Shown in pieces: positions 11,801 through 23,800 of a stretch of DNA of 64,000 nt. The translations under genes and the position numbers were made by a program. The notes below the pieces were generated by a model that searched no databases, had not been told where the DNA came from, and saw only the letters and a program-made list of their open reading frames with translations. This DNA comes from Pyrocephalus nanus (taxonomy: Eukaryota > Chordata > Aves > Passeriformes > Tyrannidae). The DNA lies in contig CM076276.1 of NCBI GenBank assembly GCA_038380795.1, forward strand, positions 15,328,001 to 15,392,000, written 5' to 3'. Every line of letters starts with the position of its first letter. The stretch's first letter is position 1.

Positions 11801-14800
11801 TCCCCTGGAGACATCTCCTGAGCAGTTGTGCAGGGCACACGAGGCAGCTCTTACCCCCTGGAGCAGCAGCACTCCTGGCTGGGCTCCCCATCCCTCACCA
11901 GTCCCCTGACCGTCTGCTCCCCCCAGACTGCGAGTTTGTCACCCCCCAAGGTGTCTGGCTGGTGCCACAAGCTCCTGGGTGGGTGCTCTGCCCTGCCTGC
12001 CCTGCTCCCGGGGCACCGGCTGCGTCGTCTCTCCGTGCCGAGGATTTGGCTCCGTGTCGGTGCTTTTGTGGTGGGTGCAGTGAAGGGCTGGTGGTGATGC
12101 CTCTTCCCAGCAGGATCTTGGACCTCTCCCTTTCTTGAGGGATTTCTGGGAGATGGGTGTCTCTCGTAACCTGCTGTTTTGTGGGGTGTGAGTAATACCT
12201 CGCTGCTGCAGTGGCAAGGGGAAGGGATGAAGGACGGCTGAGAAAGCCTTTGGGAAGGAAATGATGCTTGGTGCCGAGCGAGGCTGTTGGCTGCAGCAGG
12301 TGAAATGGGTAAATTGGAGTCTGTAATTTTATACAAAGGTAATTACACAGTATTTCAGGTGTTCTTCAAATGAAAAGCGTTTTATTACTGATTGCAATGA
12401 TTGATATGCCAAGGGCAGTCGTAAAACCCTGTGACTTATTGATTAGAGCACTGAAACGACTGTTACTGAGAAGCAATCAAATTAGGGTTAATTTACTTCT
12501 CTAACAGAGCTGCTAGAGCTACATTGCTCTGAAATGGGCAGATTATGCAGTGGGGAATATCATGTGTATGCCCTGAAACTCATTATTATCATCCTTTTAA
12601 GGCACTCATAATTTTGGGGGGCCATGGAAATAGTTTTTTGATGTGCATCTCTGTTCCCATTAAGATAATCCCGTTTGCAGGTGCTGTGTAATTGTCCCTC
12701 TCGCCGTTGGCACCAGGGTGCAGATGATGCTCCAGGGTGGCAACGCTGGAGGCTTCTGCTGGTTTTAATTTGTGTCTTTCTAATAAGAAAACTGTCACAT
12801 GGCAGCTCCTTCTCTCCGAAATCCCCGAATTTGCTCGGGCTTTGCTGGCTGAAGGGGGTGAGGCTGTTTTAGGCGAGGCGGGCTGGGCTGGGAGGGCATC
12901 GCCGGGGTTTGATGAGCTCTCTCGGCCGGTGTTGGAGGTGCTGGGCGAGCACAGAGCGTTTATTTTGGTGCTTTAGGGGTGTTTGGCAGGGTTTGTGGCA
13001 GTCTCTGAGCCTTGCTGGCAGCAGAGACCACAGGGACCTCCCCAAGGCCAGCCCGTGTGGCAGCTGCGCTCCTGTGCACGTGTGACCTTGTTTGGCTGCG
13101 GGAGCCGGGACCTGGATCCCATCCCAGCTGGGGAAACCTTGGGGACAGAGCTGCCCAACTCCTGACGTTGTTTTTTATGGCCATCTCCACTCTTCTCCTT
13201 GCCATTTGGTCCCTGCAGGCTCCCTGGGATGGGATGAGCAGCCCCTGTGCCTGCCCAGCCGCTCTCCGCCTCCTCTCCCAATCCACCCCCCGCTCCCAGG
13301 GGGTCCAGGATCCACTGCTCATTTTCAAGGATGTCAAACCATTAGGTGCACGCAAAGCTAATGGATTACATAGGCCTGAGTGTATGTAAATGAATAGAAA
13401 TCCATTTAAAATTAATCTGGCATTACGATTCCTAATGGCCCCTGAGGTTCGTTCCCTCCTACTGTTTGATGTGAGGGAGAGCCTCCCACATCGTGTTTGT
13501 TTATCATCATCTCTTAAACAAAGAAGGATGTTGATCTGAATATATTTGGAAAACAAACCACTGATGCTGGGCAAATAAAGATGATTGTAGTCTTTAAAAA
13601 GGCATCAAAATGGCACCTGTTGGCTTCAAGCTTTGGAGGTGTCAAGTCCTCAGCATTTTTTCCTGTGAAAGGGGGAGCATCTTTAGCTCCTTGAGAGAAT
13701 TCCAGCCCTCAGCATTCAGCCAGGACAGTGCCAGGGTATCCACAGCAGAGGATTTGGCTGGGGGTGCACTGCTGGGGTGAGTCCCTCCCATGCTGTGGGT
13801 GTGGGGTCCTGAGCAGGGGGTCACTTGGAGTGACAGAAGCATTATTTGAGTTACTGTGTTGTTTCCCCCAGAGGAGAAAACCCTGGGGTGGGGGGCAAAC
13901 CCCTCCCTGTCTCTGGTGTCTGGGTCTCAGTTGTCCCCTTCAGGGGTTCCAGCCATTACTGGATAAGGAGGGGCTTAATTATTCCTTCCCATGAGCTGTG
14001 CCGAGCCAAGGCACAAGATCTTCTTCCCCCTGGGGGCTGGGGGATCCTGGCAGGTCTCTCCCCTGCCGATGAGGGCACAGCAGCTCTCTGGGCTGGTCAT
14101 GTGTGCTTTCCTGCCTTCATATGTTCAGATTCCAGGGAGAAGGGGCTCCTGGAAAAGAGCAGGTTTAGCCCTCGGGGGTGTGAATCTCCTTTTTCTCAGT
14201 GCCACGGAAGGAGCTGCCTCTTGCTGTAATTTTGGCAACGCTGCAGAAACCTCAACAGAAATCCAAGCTGAGCAGCCAGTGGGACTTCTGTCCTGTCGTG
14301 ACAGCCGAGTAACAGGAGGAAGGTCTTGCCAAAGCAGAGAAGCCAAAGGGCCTCGTGGAGCCCACCATGTCCCTGTCCCTGATGACATCCGGGGCTGCCC
14401 AGCCCGGTGCTCACAGCCCCGAGCTTTGCAGGGTCGGGCAGGTGAAGATTTTTGTACTAATTGGACCTGAAAGGAGAAGAACATAAAAGAAAAAAAAAAA
14501 AAAATTAAGGATGAGCCTTTTTTCCCTGGGAAAAGGTGCTAATGAGCTTCTTTGCATTAGCAGGAGGGATGGTTTCTGTGTTAATCGGGGGGATGGAACC
14601 AGTGGGAAGCACGTTCTGGTGGAGTTCAGAGCAGGGTGGCTTCTCTTCTCGTACTCCGAGGTGTGTTGAGGTGTCGCTCCTCACTCGCTGCCCCGAGGAG
14701 GGGGAGCAAACCAGCATCCATCGTCCTGGCACTGCTGGGAGAGGAGGAGCAGGAGGGAGCCTGCCCTGGTGCTTTGTCACAGCTCCAGGCTCCCCGAGCA

Positions 14801-17800
14801 GGCAGCTGACACAGGCATTGTCTCCTTTGAAGGTTCAGCTTTGATGTCCACCCGTTCTCACCGGATTGCCCGGGGGTTTCTGCTGCCCCCCCCCATCCCC
14901 TCGGGAGGCTCCCTGCTCTGGGCTCCAGCCTTGGCAGTGCCCGGTTAATCTGCCCGCCAGGACGGCTGCTGTGCTGTCAATAAAACCTGCCACCAGTGGC
15001 CCTGAGCTCTAAGGACTCTTGATTACACTCAGCCCTGTGCTACTCAGGGGGTGGAATCAACAGTGTATAACATTTTATTTTTGTTTTTATCATGAGATTT
15101 TGTTGTGTTTGTGTGTGTTGTGCACCTTCCATCGGCCCTGGGCGGCCCCCTGTGCCTTGTGCAGCGAGCTGAACTTTGCAGGAGGGTGGGAGCTGTGTTC
15201 CTGCCATGCAGAGGAACAGTGACCATGGTTTGGGTTCACCCAAGACTGGTCCTGGATCTCCATGTGCTCAGGGGAGGGGGCAGTGACCTGCCCTGAGCAT
15301 CTGCTGGTCCCCAGTGGGCCCCCAAATCCCTGTCCTTGGGGCAATGCTCCAGTTCCCAGCAGGTGCCCACATCCCTGCCCTTCAAGTGATGCTTCATCAC
15401 AGCCAGTGCCTCCCTTGGAAGGGCTGGAGCAACCTGGAGCCCCCTGGAAGCCAAGGGCTGGCTTTTACCTCAGCGGTTGGCATGGAGCATTAGCAGGGCT
15501 CATTTTCTGATGGATCAGTCTGGAAAAAGTGGGAGGGGAGGTGCTTGGGCCAGAAGAAAGAAATAGAAATAAATTAATTTCAGTGTGTCTTTCTATACTA
15601 AATTAGCCCTGGATGTTGGAGGGAAGGGACTCTGGCACTGGGCAGAGCGTTCAGTCTCTCCTTTGCCAAGAGCATTGTGATGTGTGTGGGGTCAGGATGG
15701 GGATCTGGCGCAGGAGGGTGGGTTTAGGATGGTCCCTTCCAACACAAACCATTCAGTATTTGTGTGTATTTCCAGCAGCTCTTTGTCTGAAATCGGTTTG
15801 TTCTGCAGCTCCCATTGCTGGGTGAATTTTCACAGCAGCCAGAAGCTGATTTCATATTTTTGCATTTCTCACTGTACAGAGAGCTGGGCTCAGTTTGCCC
15901 AGAGGAGCTTCCCATCCCTGGAAGTGTCCAAGGCCAGGCTGGACAGGGCTTGGAGCAACCTGCTCTAGGGGAAGGTGTCCCTGCCCACGGCAGGGGGGTG
16001 AAACTGGATGGTCTTTAAGGTCTCTTCCAACCCAAACCATTCCAGGATTCCCTGATTATTCCTGCAGTGCTTCCACCCCTTCTGCCTGGTTTCAGGGATC
16101 GGATGTGATGCCGTCTCTGGTGCTGTGGGGACCAGGTGTGCCTGGATGCAGCAGCAGGTGAGGCAGATCCCGGTGCCCTCGCACAGGGAGGGCAGTGCTT
16201 GTCAGCTGGAACACGCTGTGATTTGTGTCGAGTGTGACTCTGAGGATGGCGCCTTCTCCACAGCTGCTGCTGCTGCTGCCTGTTCCCCGCTCCCAGGACA
16301 GGCTCTCAGGGGAGTAAATATTCATTTTTCCTGGGAAGCTGAGCCCTGCTTTGCTGTCAGTGGCTGCTCCCTCCCTTGCAGAGGGACACTCACAGCTTTG
16401 CAGTTGGCGGTGCCTGTCATTTGCATGCAGGGGCTCAGTTGCCAAGAGATGCTGCGAGCGGTGCCCGTGGCGGCTGCGCCCGCTCCTCTCACAGCTGCTG
16501 GTGTTTTATTCATCTCTCTTTGCCTCCTGCATTTGAAAAATGATAACCCCCAGTTCTGCAGCGCTCCAGGAAGATGCAAACCCCCGTGTGCAGGCGGTGG
16601 TCCCGGTGGACAACAGGCTCCTTTCCTGCCTTGGGTGAGGCAGAGAAACAAGATGAATGTCTTCGAAGCTCGAGCTGCTCTTTCAGTGAACTGCTGGAGC
16701 GGCAGCAAGCCCCAGAGCCTGGTTAAGAAAACTCTTACCCAGTTTAATCCTCTTTGCAGGATGGTGGGAAGATGCCTTCCCCACTTTCCCACCCCCTTGG
16801 TGTTGGAAATACCACTTGGAATAGTTAGGGTGTGGAATTTTGCACCTGCTTCATCTGACATGAGAGTGCTGGGGATGTGGAGTTTGGGAGATGCTTCTGG
16901 AAGGGCACCGGTGTCTCCCAGGCTCCAGCAGCCCTGCTGGAAAATGCAGGAGGTCGGGCTGGAGGAGGGCCGTGGGCACAAAGCTGTGTTGTGTCAGTGC
17001 CTCTCTGGGTGCCTCCAGGTGGGAAATTGGCCTTGGTGAGGCCAGGTTGGGCCCTGGAGCATCCACTGCCACGGTGCTGAGCCAGGCTGGGTCTGCTCCT
17101 GGTGCCAGGACCTGTGAGGGAGTGTTTTATAGCCAATAAGACATTTAAATGGGCCCAGAGTAAGTCTAAATGGTTTGAATATTTCATGGAATACATTTGG
17201 CTTAATTTCCCTTTCATCTTTTATTTGTGATAAAATATTGAAATCGGCCGTGCAGAACTGGGTTGTTCTTTGAAAGCAGAGGGAGGGCGGCTGGGAAAGG
17301 GGGGATGGGTGGGCTTTGGGGTGCCTCTAACCCCCTTGGGATGGCCATTAGGGGCATCTCTGTCCCCAGTTCTGCCTTGCTCAGCCCCTGTGATCCCCTG
17401 AGCCCTCGCTGCCTTCCGCTGAGCCGCTGCCTCGTTTTGTTAATTAATTATTTGCCCCCAGCAGGCTTTGGGTTTTTCCCAGGGTGGATGCTGATGATCT
17501 CCGTAGGGAAGGGGGAGGTGCTGCTCCCGGGTTCAGCAGTGGCTGCAGTGGTGAGAGCCGAGTCCAGCCGAGCTCGCCAGGCACTGACTGTGCGTTGTCC
17601 TTCCCTGAAAGCCACCTTTCCCTTCGTCCTTTCCCCAAAGAGCCACTTCCTCGTCACCTGAGCCGTGGGGACAGGGGTCAGCTCTGTCCCATCCGTGGGG
17701 CTTTGCCAGACCCTGTGAGGGTGGCACTGAGCATCCCCCTGGCGAAGGGCAGGGCAGCCATCAGCCACTCCAGAGCCTGGAACAGCGAGTGCCAGCAGAT

Positions 17801-20800
17801 AATCCCCCTTAGGAAAAAAACGTGGGAAAAACAACCCCATCCAGTGGGTTAGAGCTGTATTATGGGGGAAGGAGCCACAGTGTGGTGTGTGCCTGAGCAG
17901 CTGTCCCGGTCCTTGGATGACAATGGGGGACACGCTGTTCCTATGGCAATGGGGGATTTAGGGATCAAGGGCTTGTTTACCTGCAGAGCCTTCAGAAGCA
18001 AAATATTTTGTTGCTGGCACCACGGGGACACCGGTGCCCTGGAGCAGGGACAGGCTCAGTGCAGGGGCTGGCTCGGTGCTGTGCCAGCCTGTGCCAGAGC
18101 CGGGTGGTGCTGCCCGTGTGGCTCCTGCCTCATCCCAGGGCGCTGGAGCTCACACAGCTTTGTTTGTCTACCAGGGACATACAGCATTTTTAATCCTGGC
18201 TCAGCACCGAGTCATCGCCCTGAGGGATCGGAGAACCTCTCGGAAGCAACAGCAAAGAATTCATCTTTGTGCCTGCACTGGGAAAAATCATTTCTCCCTG
18301 ATCAGAACTAACGTGTGTTGGGAGCTTGTGCTGCTCCAGCCTTAACGGGTGGTGTCCATTGCCCTGGGCTGTGGCTGTCCCAGGGTGAGGAGGAGTCAAA
18401 GAGTGGTCTGGGGGTCTTGGTGATGCTTCGGAGTCTGAGGAAGATTTTGGTGTGACAGGGTCGTTGCTGCCTGCAGGAGGTCAGCAAGCAGAAAGAGTCA
18501 GATTGTAGGGGAGGCAATACTGTCATCGTGTCTCTGAGGATGGAGATGGTCCCAGTGTGAACACCTGGACAGATTTAGTTCCACTGTGTGTGGGGGTTTT
18601 CTATTTAATTTACTGAAAGGAGAGGAGTGATGAGGAGCCTTGCCCAGCCGAACCCTCTTGGGTTGGATGCCACAGAGCCGTCCATCTGTGTCCACATTGC
18701 CAGCCCTCGTGCCATCTGCCCATGTCTCGGGACTTTTCCGTCGTCCCTGCCAAGCCGTGATGTTCCCAGGCCCAGTGACACGCTGGGGAAATGGAGTCTT
18801 TGGCTTTTCCAGCTTTGCCTGCACAGCATCTCCACGGCAACCACCCGGCAGCGAGCGCTCTTGCTGGGCACCGGCTCGTGGCATTAACGCTGTTCTCGGG
18901 AAGAGCCCCCAGGCCCCCCCAGTGTGACCTGTGCTGGGCATGGGAGGAGGTGAGCAAGACTGGGGGGGTCCTGCCCCAGCACCAGTGCTTCTGCTCCTCC
19001 TCACTGGACCTGAGCCTGGAATGACCCCAGAGCCTGGCACTGCCCCCCTGGGAGAGCCACTGGTGCCAACACTCCTGTGCCCTGTGCTCCCAGCTTTGGA
19101 ACAACTCCCTGTTAATGACTTTTCTTTCCCCCAGAGCCAAGTGCAGGAGGCTGCTGGAGGCATTCAAGGAGCCCCAGCCCTTCCGGGGAGTGCAGACCCC
19201 ACTGGTGAGGACCTTGCTCTCTGCTGGATGCTGAATTTGGTCGGAGTTGTTGGTTTTGCTCCCTGAGCTGCTCGCCAGCAGCAGGTCCCACTGGTGCCTC
19301 GGTGCCTCGCTGCTTCCTCCGAGCTGATGACTAAGAAAAACACAACTGCGTGGCTGGATGAATAATTCAGCCCAGCTTTGCTGCTGGGGGGGGTTGTAGC
19401 ACAGACCCTGTCCAGGGACCTCCTTGTCAGCGTGGAACGGTCCCTGGATGAGCACCCATCTTACAGCAGTGCCCTGGGCAGAGCAGGGGCAGGACAGACC
19501 CTTTTCTGGAGCACAGGGACCCTTCCCGTGCAGCCAGCTGGCCGGGCTCTCCTTGGGGTGTCTGTTCTCCCTGGGTAAGCACTCAGTGCTCCCGGGAGCT
19601 GAGGGAGCAGCCTCCTCTGCGGGGTGGCAGCTGTGACCCTCGGGCTCCCATCGCCGCCTTTGCCGCGCGCCTCGGCGGAAGCGCCGGGGGATTGTTGCTA
19701 CTCCCGGTGTCAATTTTTAGAGCTCAGCCCGGATTTGGCAGCAGTGCCAGCCGGCCCACGCAGCTCCAGCCTCGGCGAAGGGCTGGCAGCTCTGCTGGGG
19801 ATGTGGCTTTGCAGGGGTGAGGCCCCCGTGCTGTGTCTGGGCACCTTCCCGTGGCACCAGCGCGGCAGGGCTGGGAAGAGACCCTGGCACGGTGACAGCC
19901 GTGTCACTCTGCCCTGGGCACCCATCACCAGCGTGTGTTGTGTGCTGTAAGCACTGCTCCTGTTTCCGTAGGGGCCGTGGGGGCTGTGTGCTCATGGCTG
20001 GGAAGCCTCTCCAGCCCTTGTGCTGCTGCCCTTGGGCTTCCCGGGGCTCCGGTGTTCCCGGGAGATCACACATTGCAGGTTTCAGATGAGTGACTTCCCT
20101 TCTTCCCCTGAGTTCTGGGGCACGTGTGGCCTGAAGCCAGTGCCAAGGAGCTCGAATGGTGCTGAGTCCTGAGCCTGGAGGGCCCCCTGTCCTGCTCAGG
20201 GAGCCTGTCCAGAGGCAGTTCCCTTCCTGGCTCCTTGCCCAGCTCCTTGCCCAGCTCCTTGCCCCAGTTCATTCCTCAGCTCCACCACGGTTTGCTGGTG
20301 TGGCTTGGGGAAGCGTGGTTGATGTGATGGGCTCAGAGTGGGGCTGGGAGTCTCTTCCCAGTGAATTCTGCTGCCTGGTGTTTGGGAGAAGGGCTGACTG
20401 CAGGGCATCCCTGCAGGGTGTTGCCATGGAGCATCTCTGCCTTGCAGCGGTGCAGGGGCAGGAGCCCTGCAGCAAAAAGCTGTTGGAGGACCGGGGGAGC
20501 CAGAGCCACGAGAGAGGGTGACCCCATCTGTCTCTGCCTGAAACCAGGAGTTTGTGTTGTCAGGAGGGGGGATAAAAGGAGGCCACCAGCTCCCACAGCA
20601 TCACCTTGCTTTGGGCTGTGGGACATTCACAGGACTCAGAGCGAGGTGCCAATGAGTTGCTGTGGTGCTGCAGACCCTGGAGAGCAGCACCCAGAGCATT
20701 TAAATCAGTGAGTGCCGAGGAGCTGAACTTGGGGAGTGGGTCCTGCTGTGTGGGGGTGCTCCTGGGCCCCTTTGTATCAGGGTAACTCGTCGAGGTGGCT

Positions 20801-23800
20801 CCAGGCAGGGCTGGAGCTCAGTGAGTGTCTCTGCAGCTGAGCCTGAACTTCCTTCAACGTGTTAACGAGCTGCACTTATAAATGTGCATGAATTAACGGG
20901 AGGAGTGCTCGGCAGTGCCGAAAATAACCTTGTTCCCAAGCTTGTTAATGCTTCACAGATGTGTTTTCCCCCCCTGAATAATACACACGTGAGGTCAAAT
21001 TACTCTGACAGGGAAGAGCAGCAGGAGCAGAGCAGCTCTGGGGAGTTGATTCTCCAGGGATCGCCCCTTAGCCCAGTGCAGGGGTGGAAATCCGCTCCTG
21101 AGGACCTGGCTGCTCCAGCTGGAGTTCTTGGCTGAAGGTGGGCTTTCCAAGCATGCAACAAGGCAACTGTGTGTGGGGTTTGGCTCAGTTTTATTCATAA
21201 AAAGGTTGGCAGTGTCTTGGAAGAGCACTGGCCTGTCCAGGATAACTGTCTGCCCTGTGTTCCCATCCTGGTGCTCCTGCCTGGACCTCCTGGCAACCAC
21301 AGTGGCAGGATTTGGGGTGTTTTGTCTCCCTGGGGTGATTTCCCAGCACAATCCCAGCTTGCAGCCCTGCTCCAGTGCCCTGCACTGGGAGAGCAAATGG
21401 TGGAGCTGGATTAGACGAACTGGTTTGACTGACTGGGGCGGTTCTGGCGTGGAGGTGCCGGTGACGTGCCGAGTGTGCTGCGCTTCCTTACACCTCTCCA
21501 TCTGCCGGGGCTTTCAGTGGAGCCCAAACCTTGGGAAGAGCCTGCTCTAGCAGAGCAGAAAATGGGAGAGCTGGGAGTGCTGCTGAAGAGAAGGCAAAGC
21601 TTTGCAAAGATCAAAGCATTGGCTCCACAGTGCCTGGGCTGGTGCAGCTCCGTGCAGGGCTCCTCGTGCCGTGGCTTCCTCCTTGTGCCACCAGCGAGTG
21701 GATCTGAGCGACCACCCCGCAGCTGACAGAGGGTGCTGGGGCAGGGGCTGTGCCCACCCAGCCCTTGCTGTCACTGCTGCCACCATACTGTGCAGAGATG
21801 GGCTGGGTGTTGGGAGCATTGGAACCCCTGAGGGCTGTCAGGGAGCACTGGGACCCCTGATGGGTGCCATTCCTGGGGGCTGACTGGACTCCTAGGGCCG
21901 TCAGAAAATCTCATTATAGTTGCTCAGTCTCTCTCTTTTCCTTGAATCCTTTGAAGGATCTGTCTGGGCTCGGGTTTGCTGCACAGCTCGGGAGCTGTCT
22001 GCCTTGGCTGCAGGTGAAGGATGGGTGTGCTTGGGATAAAAAGCTACAGATTCCTTTGTCAGGTCTCTGGGGTTTTATTTTCTTTAGGGATGATGAGAAG
22101 CGCTCTTTAATAATGCTGTTTGCAGTGCTGTCTGCAGACGATGCTGTGTTACTGCTGGGGTGTTTGCTGCTGGATACTCAGCCCTGATTTTTTTTTTAAT
22201 TGGATTGTAAAGTCTTCTGAGAAACTTCAGCCAAGTTTTCGGCCCGGGGGCACAACCTGGAGCTGGCGGCAGTCGCTGAGGCGAATCCTAGAATCGTTTA
22301 GGCTGGAAAAGACCTTTAAGGTTATAAAATTGCTGCAAGGCTTTGTTTCCTCCCCCCACCCCCCCAAATAAATGACTCCCTGCCTAACAGGGCCTGATGA
22401 GCCATTTTTCATCCCCACGGCACTGACGGCGCCGTGTTTGCTGCAGATGAGAAATGATCCCACCGCGAAGGCTCCGTGGAGATCCCTGTTCCGCTTTTGC
22501 AGCGCGGCGTGTCCTTGATGAGGAAAATGAAGATAAATCTGTTGAGCGCCGCGTTACTTATTCCGGGTGTTGGCACCGCTTTGCGTGAGCCATCTCTGCC
22601 CCCTTTGTCTCCAAGGCTGCCTGGTTGGGAAGTAAGCGGGGATATTTTTAAAAATATCTCTTCTATCATAAAGTAGGGGGGGGGGGAAAAGAGATGGAAG
22701 GGGTGAGTAATGCAGCCCAGGGTGTTGGGGGAGCTGCACAGACCACCCCTGGGTGTGGAGGAGGGACGTGGCTGTGGCCTCCATCCCATCCTGGAAGCCG
22801 ACCATGTGTTGGAGCCGTGGGGATGGGCTGCAGCCTTCCTGCTGACTGCTGCGTTTTGGTGGCTCTGATCTCCAGGGTGGCTGTAGCAGCCCCTGTCCTA
22901 TGGAATTTTAAGGCTGGAAGCCCCAGTTTCCCAGACTGCCTGCAGGACTGGGGCACAGGCTCGCTCTGATGTGGCAGAGATGTCTCAAAGCCTTGCATGG
23001 CCGTGTCTTCTGCCTGTTGGGATGAGCCTGAGCAGCCTCGATGGGCTTGCAAGCATCAAGTCTCACCTGCCTCAAGGACCCACCCCTGGATCATGCCAGG
23101 ACCGTGGTGGTTCCGTGGAGCAGCCGGGCAGGGGAAGGAACGCCGGACGTGGCATCGTGGCTGCCGCGGGCGATGCTGAGAAGCAGAGCGTGGCTGTATT
23201 TTAAAATGCATGATCCTAAGCAGATCCTCTTACCTCTAATCTGTCCCTAAGACAGGATTCTCTTCTTGCCAGAAAGCCCTTTTATTTGCAGGCTGATGTG
23301 AACAGAGGATGATAAGTCACTAATTCTTCAGTGTGTCTGCTCCAACAAGAGCCTCGGCCCTTATCTCTGCAGGGCTGGCAGCCAGGGAGATGTTAATTGG
23401 GATTTAATGAGGTGAACACGGCTCTTGACAAAGGCTGGAGCTCTGACATCCCTGGGGTGCTGCAGGGAAGGGGCTGTGCCCACCTGGAGACCACGGGTGG
23501 GGTCATTTCTGTAGGGCAGGGCTTGTGGCTTCTCCTGGGGGGGATCCAGTGTGCAGGGCAGGTGTGGAGGGGACACGGGGTTTGGAAGCGCCGTGTGCTG
23601 GGAGGTGACGTGGTGTTAATCTGCTTTTCACGGGCTCTGCTGAGGAACTGAGCAGCGTCGTGGGTTCTGAAGGGATCTTGGCACTGGGGCCGGCGCTGGC
23701 TCTGGAGCTGCAGGTGGGAGCGTGGAGGGTGCAAGGCCTGGGGAGAAAAAAAAAAAAAAAACAAGGCAGAAGTTTCTATTTTTAGCTGCAGAGTGCAAAT

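Noticed and set aside
14460..14510. Poly-A tract as the tail of a processed pseudogene
   Set aside because: The sequence to its left shows no gene-like body and no target-site duplication could be seen.
16125..17039. 304-residue open frame on the plus strand in RAB26 intron 2
   Set aside because: It begins at a GTG, overlaps unspliced intron, and has no recognisable motif or codon pattern of a real exon.
18610..19713. 367-residue open frame on the minus strand, the longest outside promoter islands
   Set aside because: Low-complexity composition, no domain, no promoter or poly(A) signal on that strand; fits chance in stop-poor GC-rich sequence.
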